Source: Clostridia bacterium (GTDB lineage Bacteria; Bacillota; Clostridia; Oscillospirales; CAG-272). Taken from it: 22,394 nt of DNA. Below are positions 1 to 6,268 of the stretch, piece after piece. Numbering within the stretch: the stretch's first letter is position 1; each line of letters opens with the position of its first letter. Location: the NCBI GenBank assembly GCA_017452565.1, contig JAFTMF010000187.1, positions 1 through 22,394 of the forward strand, given 5' to 3'. The notes beneath the pieces were generated by a model that had not been told where the DNA came from, ran no database searches, and saw only the letters and a list, made by a program, of their open reading frames with translations. The position numbers and the translations under genes are program-made.

Positions 1-76
1 AATGAACAATGAAGGAAGTTTGTTCTCTTAAGTATTAAATTTGCAAAGACCCCAGCCAAGGAAGTTAGGGGAAGAG

Positions 77-158
77 TTTGAGAAGGGGGAAGAAAACTTC
101 GGCGTTTGAGATGGTTTCTTCCCCCTTCTCAAATTGCAATTCGGCTATGCCGAATTGC
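77..158. repeat. Pair of adjacent perfect hairpins
   Basis: TTTGAGAAGGGGGAAGAAA (77-95) pairs perfectly with 115-133 around a 19-nt loop. Directly after it, GCAATTCGGC (136-145) pairs with GCCGAATTGC (149-158) around TAT. The second hairpin is nearly the same as one at 5953-5975, which points to a dispersed palindrome family. It may be the far end of another composite element like the one at 2608-2801. Confidence 0.7.
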
Positions 159-239
159 TTCCTTAGATAAGTTCATAATCCTTAATTGGAAGAATAAAAC
201 CAAATTCATACCGTATTCATCTTTGACAGGTGAATCATC

Positions 240-316
240 AAAAGTCCCCTCAAAGACCCACAACAAGAAGTAGAAACACATCTTTCTAACGTTTTTGGGG
301 GTCGAGGGGACTTTTT
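240..316. repeat. Long imperfect inverted repeat, terminator-like
   Basis: AAAAGTCCCCTC (240-251) pairs with GAGGGGACTTTT (304-315). After a three-base bulge, GACCC (255-259) pairs with GGGTC (299-303). The right arm ends in a run of T, so on the + strand it could terminate transcription entering from the left. The roughly 39-nt loop is long for a simple terminator, so it may instead be part of a palindromic element. Confidence 0.5.
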
Positions 317-331
317 GGCATTTTTGCCCCA

Positions 332-355
332 TATAATTTTCCAGTCGACTGGAAA
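332..355 (+). promoter_or_regulatory. Promoter -10 box plus 18-bp palindromic operator
   Basis: A consensus -10 TATAAT lies at 332-337. Directly after it is a perfect 18-bp palindrome, TTTCCAGTCGACTGGAAA (338-355), with a central CG as in LacI-family operators. It would cover the start point (about 344) and block initiation when bound. No good -35 box was found, so an activator or extended contacts may help. The regulator is not in this window. Confidence 0.6.
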
Positions 356-387
356 GAATGCGGATATTCCGCAGAAAGGAATTTGCT

Positions 388-2607
388 ATGACAACGGAAG
401 AGAACAAGAATTTGTACAGAAATCCCTTCAAAGCCCCCGAGCCCGGCAGCACCGGCGACCCCTTCGTGATGCGCTATGACGGAGACTACTATCTGTATTT
501 CTCCGCAGGACGTGCGCCCTCCTACCTCTATTGCTGGAAGTCGGAGAACCTGATTGATTGGGTGCATATGGGTGTGGCCTGCGATATCCCCGAAATCTGC
601 GGCGGATACGCTCCCGAGGTGATCTATAACAACGGCAAGTTCTATATGTGCACCTCTCCCCACGGCAACGGACACTATCTGCTCCGTGCCGACCGCCCCG
701 AAGGCCCCTACAAGCTGATCTCCGACCGCATCGGTCAGCGCATCGACGGCAGCTTCTTCATCGACGACAATGGCGACAGCTATTTTTACCGTGCGGAAGA
801 GGACGGCATCAATTATCATATGATGTCTGATCCCGAGACGGTAGATCTGCCCGGCAAGCCCATCCCTCAGTCCTTCCTCAACGGCTGGACCGAAGGACCG
901 CTGGTTCTGCGCCACGGCGGCAGATACTTCCTCACTTATACCGGCAACCATCTGCTGTCTAAGTGCTATAAAGTTGCATACAGTGTGTCCGATACCTCTC
1001 CCGTGTCGGGCTATGTGAATATGAAAAACCGTGTGATCCTCGCCGAGGTGGGCGATGAATTCCACGGTCTGGGTCACAGCTCCTCTTGCGTTGCCCCCGA
1101 TATGGACGGCGCTTATATCATTTACCACAGCTACGAGCTGGTGAAGCAGCCTCATCACCGCAGTATGAACGTGGATCGCCTCTTCTTCAACGGCGCCAGA
1201 ATGTACGCCAACACCATTTGGTGGGATCAGGAAAAGCCTGCCACTGCCGACTGGTCTGTGCGCGGTGCGGATGCGCTTATGGAAACTACCAAGAAGGGCG
1301 AAGCCCTCCTGCTTACCAAAGAGGCAACGCCTGCCGTTTATACCGCTGAGGTCAACGTCAACGCCCGCGGCAAGGATTTCGTCATTGCCTATGCAGGCGG
1401 AGACGGACGGATTGGCGTGGAGGGCAGAATCGTCACCGTTACCGAAAAGGGCAAGACGGTGGCTGTGGGCACGCTCCCCAAGAACGTGAACCTGCGCTCC
1501 AACAACGCCTATCGCATCAGCCGCACCGCAGAAGGGAAGAGCGAGCTGCTGCTGAACAACAATCAGTGCTTCCTTAGCTGGAAATCCACCGTGAAGGGTG
1601 GCAAGTTCGGCTTTGCGCAGCTGCCCGAAAAGGCAGTGGTCGGCTTCGTAGGCTTCTCGGTTTATGCCGGCGGCAACTCCGACAAGGTCGCTCGCAAGGG
1701 TGTGCCCGGCAGAATGGATGCCGTCCACGCCGTCGAGTGCAACCCCACCGTATCCTGCCGCGAAAACGGCATGGAGATCTTCTGCGTTCCCACTGCTGAG
1801 GGAATGACCTTCACCTATCCCGTAAACGTGAAGGCGGACGGCAAATATCTGCTCACCGCAACCGTTCGGGACGTGGCTGATATCGTGGCAGTCACTGTAA
1901 ACGGCGTTACGCTGGCGGTATCCGCGCCTGCCAAGTACGACCGCGACGGCTCTGCCAAGGTAGTGCTGGGGACGGTTGACCTCACTGCAGGGATGCAGGA
2001 TCTGACCTTTACCGCCAATTCCGCCTTTACTGCCGATAGCTTCGAGTTGTCCTTCGCCTCTGAGGTTGTAGATACCGTTCTGGTAGAGGACGGCAAGCTC
2101 ACCGACGCCGTTGAGGTGCTGGGCTGGAAGGGAAGAACCAGCCTTCTCAGCAAGTATATGGGTGTTTCCTGCGCCGAGGGCAACGGCTACGGTTATACGG
2201 GCGACCACGGCTGGACCGACTACGAGCTTACCGCAACCATCCACGGCACTGCCGATCTGACGGTTGGCTCTGCCGAGCTTCTCCTGCGGATGCAGAAGGA
2301 GAGCTTCTACAGTGCACAGCCTGCCTCTTCGGGCTACGGCTACACCGTTCGCATCGACCATAACAAGCTGACCCTCAACGAATGGGCGTACGGCGAGCGT
2401 TGCCTTGTCTCCTATGCGCTGGATCATCAGGGAATGTTCACCCACACCCTGAAGGTAGTGGCAGAAGGGCAGAAGCTCACCGTTTACCTGGACGGCGACC
2501 TCGCCTTCGAGTACGCCATCCCTATGGGCAACCCCTCCGGCCGAGTAGGTCTGCGCGTCACCCGTGAGTGCTTCGGCATCTCCGAGATGACGGTGAAGAA
2601 ACTATAA
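388..2607 (+). CDS. Multidomain glycoside hydrolase family 43 protein, cytoplasmic
   Basis: A 739-aa GH43-type enzyme (beta-xylosidase or alpha-L-arabinofuranosidase class), expected to cleave terminal pentoses from imported oligosaccharides. The five-bladed propeller spans about residues 12-300. The likely catalytic triad is D24 (STGDPF), D120 (RIDGSFF) and E169 (WTEGP). YAPEV around E77 and the GLGHSS loop are also typical. Behind it lie beta-rich accessory modules: a LamG-like region around 300-440, a CBM6-like region around 470-580 and a LamG-like C-terminus around 585-739. There is no signal peptide. The ATG at 388 is chosen because AGAAAGGA (373-380) sits 7 nt upstream. The in-frame ATG at 358 would lie almost on the transcription start. 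First gene of its cluster, behind a palindromic operator. Substrate specificity cannot be read from sequence alone. Confidence 0.85.
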   Translation: MTTEENKNLYRNPFKAPEPGSTGDPFVMRYDGDYYLYFSAGRAPSYLYCWKSENLIDWVHMGVACDIPEICGGYAPEVIYNNGKFYMCTSPHGNGHYLLRADRPEGPYKLISDRIGQRIDGSFFIDDNGDSYFYRAEEDGINYHMMSDPETVDLPGKPIPQSFLNGWTEGPLVLRHGGRYFLTYTGNHLLSKCYKVAYSVSDTSPVSGYVNMKNRVILAEVGDEFHGLGHSSSCVAPDMDGAYIIYHSYELVKQPHHRSMNVDRLFFNGARMYANTIWWDQEKPATADWSVRGADALMETTKKGEALLLTKEATPAVYTAEVNVNARGKDFVIAYAGGDGRIGVEGRIVTVTEKGKTVAVGTLPKNVNLRSNNAYRISRTAEGKSELLLNNNQCFLSWKSTVKGGKFGFAQLPEKAVVGFVGFSVYAGGNSDKVARKGVPGRMDAVHAVECNPTVSCRENGMEIFCVPTAEGMTFTYPVNVKADGKYLLTATVRDVADIVAVTVNGVTLAVSAPAKYDRDGSAKVVLGTVDLTAGMQDLTFTANSAFTADSFELSFASEVVDTVLVEDGKLTDAVEVLGWKGRTSLLSKYMGVSCAEGNGYGYTGDHGWTDYELTATIHGTADLTVGSAELLLRMQKESFYSAQPASSGYGYTVRIDHNKLTLNEWAYGERCLVSYALDHQGMFTHTLKVVAEGQKLTVYLDGDLAFEYAIPMGNPSGRVGLRVTRECFGISEMTVKKL

Positions 2608-2801
2608 TATGGGGCTTTGCCCCATACCCCACCAACCCCTTTTTGAAAAAAGGGGTTGGATCCCCAAAAACTTGATAAAATCGGGCACATACTTGCCCGA
2701 TTGGAACAAACATCTCTCAAATCCATTCCCGCAAAACCGCTTGCGGTTTTGCTAATAGAAGTTTTTGAGGGGTTTGGGGAACTTTTTTCAAAAAGTTCCC
2801 C
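2608..2801 (+). repeat. Composite multi-hairpin element, copy A
   Basis: This fills the gap between the GH43 and pyrophosphatase genes. Hairpins in order: 2608-2626 (GGGGC-TTT-GCCCC core); 2632-2659 (13-bp arms, TTTTTGAAAAA centre); 2679-2702 (9-bp arms, loop with ATACT); 2731-2752 (10-bp arms, TT loop); and 2776-2801 (12-bp arms). An outer arm CCCCAAAAACTT (2662-2673) can pair with AAGTTTTTGAGGGG near 2760, enclosing the two middle hairpins. The same order and linkers recur at 5930-6230 (inverted) and 22300-22392 with different but self-complementary stems. The last hairpin ends 5 nt before the next ribosome binding site. Confidence 0.8.
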
Positions 2802-2824
2802 AAGAAAAGGAGAACAAATATCTT

Positions 2825-3364
2825 ATGAATATCTGGCATGACATTTCACCTGAACGCATTCAACCCGGCGACTTCTATGCGGTGATTGAGATCCCCGCAG
2901 GAAGCCGCAACAAATACGAGCTGGACAAAGAAACCGGTCTGATTAAGCTGGACCGTGTACTTTATACTGCCACTCACTATCCTGCCAATTACGGCTTCAT
3001 CCCCCGCACCTACGCCGATGACGGCGACCCGCTGGACGTGTTGGTGCTCTGCTCCGAGCCCATTCATCCCCTGACGCTGGTACAGGTATATCCCATCGGC
3101 GTTATCAAGATGATGGACAACGGCAAACTGGACGAGAAGATTATCGCCATCCCCTTCTCCGACCCCACCTACAACGGCTATCGCAGCATTTTTGCCCTGC
3201 CTCGTCACGTGTACGAGGAAATGCGTCATTTCTTCACGGTTTACAAGCATCTGGAGAACAAGGAGACCGTTGTGGACGAAGTAGGCGACGAAAATGCCGC
3301 TATAGCCATCATCAAGGCTGCGATTAAGCAGTATGAGGAAGATTTTGGCGGAGCATCTAATTAA
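2825..3364 (+). CDS. ppa: Inorganic pyrophosphatase, family I
   Basis: Soluble Mg-dependent pyrophosphatase (PPi to 2 Pi, EC 3.6.1.1), 179 aa, close to the usual bacterial length of about 175. The family signature is present as DDGDPLDVL, with metal-binding acids D66, D68 and D71. Other active-site positions match: K30, R44, Y56, D98, D103 and K105 (in the order of E. coli K29, R43, Y55, D97, D102, K104). The ATG at 2825 is chosen because AAAGGAGA (2806-2813) precedes it and the protein then starts MNIWHDISP, as in homologues. The earlier in-frame ATG at 2765 lies inside a hairpin element. Finding this housekeeping enzyme between GH43 genes is unusual. It may be co-transcribed or have its own promoter in the repeat-rich gap. 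Confidence 0.95.
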   Translation: MNIWHDISPERIQPGDFYAVIEIPAGSRNKYELDKETGLIKLDRVLYTATHYPANYGFIPRTYADDGDPLDVLVLCSEPIHPLTLVQVYPIGVIKMMDNGKLDEKIIAIPFSDPTYNGYRSIFALPRHVYEEMRHFFTVYKHLENKETVVDEVGDENAAIAIIKAAIKQYEEDFGGASN

Positions 3365-3393
3365 AAAGTGACTACAATAGGAGACACATCAAA

Positions 3394-4140
3394 ATGAACA
3401 GAAAAATTCTATCGCTTCTGCTGGCGGGACTGCTGGCGATGACCTCGCTGACTGCATTCGTTGCCTGCGAAGAAGAGGACGAACAGATTGAAGATACCGA
3501 CGACAAAGAGGATGACAAGGAAGGCGACAAGGATTCCGGCGATAAGGGCGATAAGGGCGATAAGAAGGAAGAGAATCAAAAATCCAAGCTGCCCTCGGAG
3601 CTGTACGCATCCGTTCTGACAGCGAAATCCTTCACCATCCATTCCATTGTGGAAAGCGGCGGATATACCACCGATTACGTGGTGAAGTATGACGGGGCGC
3701 TGTTGTATCGCAAGAACGTCACCGATTTGTTTGTTCCCGGTATGAACGAGAACGAGGAATACTATATCGAAATCGCCACCGGCACCAAGTACAGCTGCGA
3801 CAAAAACGGCGTCTGGACCAAAACCGAGGGCGAACCGGTGGATGCTGCCAAGCTGCTGGATGAGATGCTGGGAATTACCAAGAATATCCAGCATCTGGAT
3901 CTTCAGTACGCCGACTACGATAGCAAAACCGGACGGTATCATATGACCGAGGAAATGGCAAGTGCAATGCTGGAATCCCCGGATTATAAAGAAACAGCCG
4001 GTTTGGTTGCATATATTGCAGAAACGGCCAATGGATTCGAGCGAATTCTGCAGCACAATCAGTTTGGCCAAACGGCAAAAAACGACAGCAAGTGGACGAT
4101 TGTCTTTGAATGTGACAAAATGACCTTGCCTACCGTCTGA
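3394..4140 (+). CDS. Small surface lipoprotein, unknown function, probable 3' frameshift
   Basis: A 248-aa protein with an N-terminal hydrophobic signal and a lipobox-like FVAC, giving C25 as the lipidated residue. A low-complexity Asp/Glu/Lys linker with a GDK triplet repeat follows (about 26-65), then a compact mixed domain of about 180 residues. It is probably anchored to the outer face of the membrane. I do not recognise the family; bacterial lipoproteins of this form often bind ligands. The ribosome binding site TAGGAG (3378-3383) is 10 nt before the ATG. The C-terminus looks broken: one extra A in the AAAA run at 4117-4120 would continue the frame as DKNDLAYRLSGKAIEPN to a TAA at 4164-4166, leaving natural spacing to the next gene. 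As written, it ends TLPTV. Confidence 0.75.
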   Translation: MNRKILSLLLAGLLAMTSLTAFVACEEEDEQIEDTDDKEDDKEGDKDSGDKGDKGDKKEENQKSKLPSELYASVLTAKSFTIHSIVESGGYTTDYVVKYDGALLYRKNVTDLFVPGMNENEEYYIEIATGTKYSCDKNGVWTKTEGEPVDAAKLLDEMLGITKNIQHLDLQYADYDSKTGRYHMTEEMASAMLESPDYKETAGLVAYIAETANGFERILQHNQFGQTAKNDSKWTIVFECDKMTLPTV

Positions 4141-4180
4141 GCGGCAAGGCGATTGAACCCAACTAAAATGGAGGATTATT

Positions 4181-5041
4181 ATGAAAACCAAGTATCAAAA
4201 CCCGATTCTCATCGGCTATGCTGACCCTGACGTGTATTTTGAGAACGGCGTATATTATCTCTACGCCACCTCTTACCGCTACGACGTGTGGACCTCCACC
4301 GATCTGGTACATTGGGAGAAGAAGCCGAGCACCGCTATCACCGGCCCCGTTTGGGGAATGGATGAATGGCATTGGGCCCCCGACGTGAAGCGTCTGCCCG
4401 ACGGCAGACTGCTGATGGCGGCATCGGTGCACGAGCATCTGGGCTTGCTCACCGCCACCTCTCCCGAGGGACCCTTCGTTCCCGAGGAGAACTTCCTTTT
4501 CGATCACTCCATCGACGGTCACATCTTCATTGATGATGACGGCACCATCTACCTCTACTACGTCAGCTGGAGAAAGGATCATCGCTACGGTTTGTACGGC
4601 TGCATCCTCGATCCCGCTACCTTGAAGCCGGTGGAAGGCAGTGAGCGCCCCATTATCTATCCCGAAGCACCCTACGAGTGCCAGCAGGCACCGGTTGCCG
4701 AGGCGCCCTATATGCTGAAATTCGACGGCAAGTACGTCCTCACCTACTCGGGCAGCCATTTTGAGAGCCCCTTCTACTGCGTAGCGGCACTTCTGTCCGA
4801 TCATCCCCTGGAAGGCTTTGTTCGTGACGAGACGAACCCCATTCTCGTGGGCAACACCACCGAGATCTCCGGTTGCGGTCACCACTGCATCACTAAGTCC
4901 CCCGACGGTGAGCTTGCGCTGATCTATCACACCCACCACGCCCCCGGCAAGATTCATCCCCGTGATCTCGCCATTGATCCCCTCTACTGGAACGGCGAGC
5001 ACCTCGTTTGCCCCGGACCGAGAAAAGAAGGCGAGATTTGA
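4181..5041 (+). CDS. Glycoside hydrolase family 43 protein, single domain
   Basis: A 286-aa single-propeller GH43 enzyme, probably a cytoplasmic beta-xylosidase or alpha-L-arabinofuranosidase. The start is standard: NPILIGYADPDVY gives catalytic base D15, SIDGHIF gives D112 as pKa modulator, and VAEAPYM gives general acid E174. WAPDV at 65-69 and the GCGHHC segment near the C-terminus fit the family. There is no signal peptide or accessory module. TGGAGGA sits 5 nt before the ATG. It is the last gene of the cluster and is followed within 5 nt by an intrinsic terminator. Together with the larger GH43 upstream it suggests stepwise removal of different pentose linkages. Confidence 0.9.
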   Translation: MKTKYQNPILIGYADPDVYFENGVYYLYATSYRYDVWTSTDLVHWEKKPSTAITGPVWGMDEWHWAPDVKRLPDGRLLMAASVHEHLGLLTATSPEGPFVPEENFLFDHSIDGHIFIDDDGTIYLYYVSWRKDHRYGLYGCILDPATLKPVEGSERPIIYPEAPYECQQAPVAEAPYMLKFDGKYVLTYSGSHFESPFYCVAALLSDHPLEGFVRDETNPILVGNTTEISGCGHHCITKSPDGELALIYHTHHAPGKIHPRDLAIDPLYWNGEHLVCPGPRKEGEI

Positions 5042-5043
5042 GC

Positions 5044-5076
5044 AAAAAAGCTCCCGCTGTATGGCGGGAGCTTTTT
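5044..5076 (+). terminator. Rho-independent terminator of the GH43 cluster
   Basis: AAAAAGCTCCCGC (5045-5057) pairs perfectly with GCGGGAGCTTTTT (5064-5076) around a 6-nt loop and ends in five T. The A-run on the left arm means it can also act on transcripts from the converging minus-strand genes. Confidence 0.9.
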
Positions 5077-5079
5077 GCA

Positions 5080-5198
5080 GTGAAGTGCATCACGCCCTTG
5101 GGCGTGATGCGTGAAGTTGCTACGCAGTGAAGTGTCGGCAATCGGCATTCTGCCGCTGGCCGACGTGAAGTATCCCCGACAGCTTTGCTGTCGGGGAT
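5080..5198. repeat. String of hairpins separated by GTGAAGT spacers
   Basis: Four copies of GTGAAGT(G/T/A) start at 5080, 5111, 5127 and 5165. Between and after them are different palindromes: 5087-5110 (11-bp arms, TT loop); 5119-5125 (GC-TAC-GC); 5134-5164 (outer GTCGGC/GCCGAC with inner CGGCA-TTC-TGCCG); and 5172-5198 (12-bp arms, TTT loop). The spacer is constant while the stems vary. No protein-coding potential is evident. Confidence 0.8.
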
Positions 5199-5232
5199 GA
5201 TTTGGAAATTTTTCGGCAGTGCTGAAAAATAA

Positions 5233-5919
5233 TTATTTTAAAAATTCGATGGAGCGTTCTACGCTGGTGGCGGCGTTGCCGATGGGCTCGTCCTGATAGC
5301 TGTGATTGAAGGAGCGGCAGAAACGGGAGACTTCGTCCGAGAGATCCTCCAGCTTGTTGCCGTAGAGCTGAGCGGCGGCGGCGCAGAGATCGGGGGCAAG
5401 GCGCTTGCCTACCTCTTTCTTGGCAACCTCGCAGATATCGGCGAAATGCCGTCCGCATAAATAGGGCTGGGAGGCAAACTTCTTGCGGAAGTCGAAATCC
5501 TGTCCCCACATATAGGCGGCGTTGGCCAGCATACGGTAATAGTTGTCACCGATACGCTTGCAAACGTAGCAGGTGGAGTTGAGCTCCCGGATACGGGCGG
5601 CAGCCTTTTCGGGGGATTTTACTACGCCCTTCTTCATCGTATCAGATTTCAGCTCGTTCAGATGGCTCTCTAATATCAGCGCCAAGGGCAGACGCTTGCC
5701 GTGGCGAAGCATCTTGGAAAAATGATCGGGGCAAAAGCCCAGCTTGTTGGTTTGAATGCGGATGTCGGGCTCCATCATAGATGCGCCCAAAATCAGATCC
5801 AGCTCGTCGCTCTCCAGTTTGGCCGCCAGCGTGCAGAAGGGACAGCCCTGGGTGGTGTCCTCCTCCATTCCCGCCTCAAACACTTCGTTAATCGGTATCG
5901 TATAAATCGTCTCTGCCAT
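5233..5919 (-). CDS. DUF6062-like protein with two paired Cys/His motifs
   Basis: A 228-aa soluble protein that I believe belongs to the DUF6062 family, whose function is unknown. It has a duplicated metal-site pattern: CPFC (C26, C29) with CPDH (C63, H66), then CYVC (C117, C120) with CGRH (C155, H158). Each half could form a treble-clef or zinc-ribbon-like site, with helices between. There is no signal peptide or membrane segment, so it is cytoplasmic. Its start is preceded by AGAAGGG about 14 nt away, a weak and distant ribosome binding site that is part of an adjoining palindromic element. It converges on the GH43 cluster and lies downstream of the UDP-sugar pyrophosphorylase gene, separated by about 319 bp of repeats. 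Confidence 0.8.
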   Translation of the reverse strand: MAETIYTIPINEVFEAGMEEDTTQGCPFCTLAAKLESDELDLILGASMMEPDIRIQTNKLGFCPDHFSKMLRHGKRLPLALILESHLNELKSDTMKKGVVKSPEKAAARIRELNSTCYVCKRIGDNYYRMLANAAYMWGQDFDFRKKFASQPYLCGRHFADICEVAKKEVGKRLAPDLCAAAAQLYGNKLEDLSDEVSRFCRSFNHSYQDEPIGNAATSVERSIEFLK

Positions 5920-5929
5920 TTTTTATCTT

Positions 5930-6230
5930 GGAACCCTTCTTGAATAGAACTTGTAATTCGGCTTTGCCGAATTACGTGGGAGTTCGTCGCAGTTGCTTTG
6001 CAACTGCAACGAACATCTGGGTTCCGCACCTCCAAAGAACTTTTCTTAAAAGTCGGCAAGCACCACTTGCCGACTATGAATGTGTTGCGTTGCTATCCAA
6101 TCCAACTTCCTGCCCGACGAGTATTCGTCGGGCTTTTTGGAAGTTTTTGGGGGTTCTTAGGTACCTATTTTCAAAAAGGTACCTAAGGGGGGAGTCGTCC
6201 GCAGAAGCGGACGACGTGGGGCGAAGCCCC
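5930..6230 (-). repeat. Composite multi-hairpin element, copy B (inverted)
   Basis: This 300-bp gap holds no gene; nearly all of it is palindromes. On the + strand: 5953-5975 (10-bp arms, TTT loop); 5982-6013 (15-bp arms with one GT pair, TTT loop); 6051-6075 (10-bp arms); 6112-6133 (9-bp arms, GTAT loop); 6156-6187 (11-bp arms, TTTTC/AAAA centre); 6194-6215 (9-bp arms); and 6218-6230 (GGGGC-GAA-GCCCC). Read on the minus strand, the order, the linker CCCCCAAAAACTT and the ATACT loop match copies A and C. GGAACCC (5930-5936) can pair with GGGTTCC (6019-6025), enclosing two hairpins. Confidence 0.8.
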
Positions 6231-6235
6231 GGGGA

Positions 6236-6268
6236 CTCTTAAAGCGTAACGCCGTTACGCTTTAAGAG
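6236..6268. repeat. Perfect 16-bp-arm palindrome over a stop codon
   Basis: CTCTTAAAGCGTAACG (6236-6251) and its exact reverse complement (6253-6268) flank a single base. The palindrome encodes the last residues and TAA stop of the UDP-sugar pyrophosphorylase on the minus strand. It adjoins the repeat element at 5930-6230. Confidence 0.85.

Larger units (their letters stand above)
1..357. other. Intergenic leader region with palindromes, no gene seen
   Basis: No credible coding sequence was found here. It holds a 19-bp-arm hairpin (77-95 with 115-133), a 10-bp-arm hairpin (136-145 with 149-158, loop TAT), and a long imperfect inverted repeat (240-259 with 299-315). The promoter and operator of the downstream GH43 gene follow. 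The open frames crossing this region are continuations of the antisense shadow of the GH43 gene or lack a ribosome binding site. Confidence 0.6.

Noticed and set aside
223..251. Promoter using TTGACA at 223-228
   Set aside because: The expected -10 position (246-251) reads CCCCTC, so only the -35 half is present.
286..2445. A 719-codon minus-strand open frame opposite the GH43 gene
   Set aside because: Codon-aligned antisense shadow; the sense strand has GH43 catalytic motifs and a proper ribosome binding site.
5080..5198. Possible CRISPR-like array
   Set aside because: The repeated unit is only 7-8 bp, spacing is irregular, and the intervening units are self-complementary. No cas genes are nearby.
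5209..5229. Small hairpin after the DUF6062 gene as its terminator
   Set aside because: The stem TTTTTCGGCA/TGCTGAAAAA is weak and not followed by a clear T tract on the minus strand. The A/T-symmetric terminator at 5044-5076 is a better stop for both directions.
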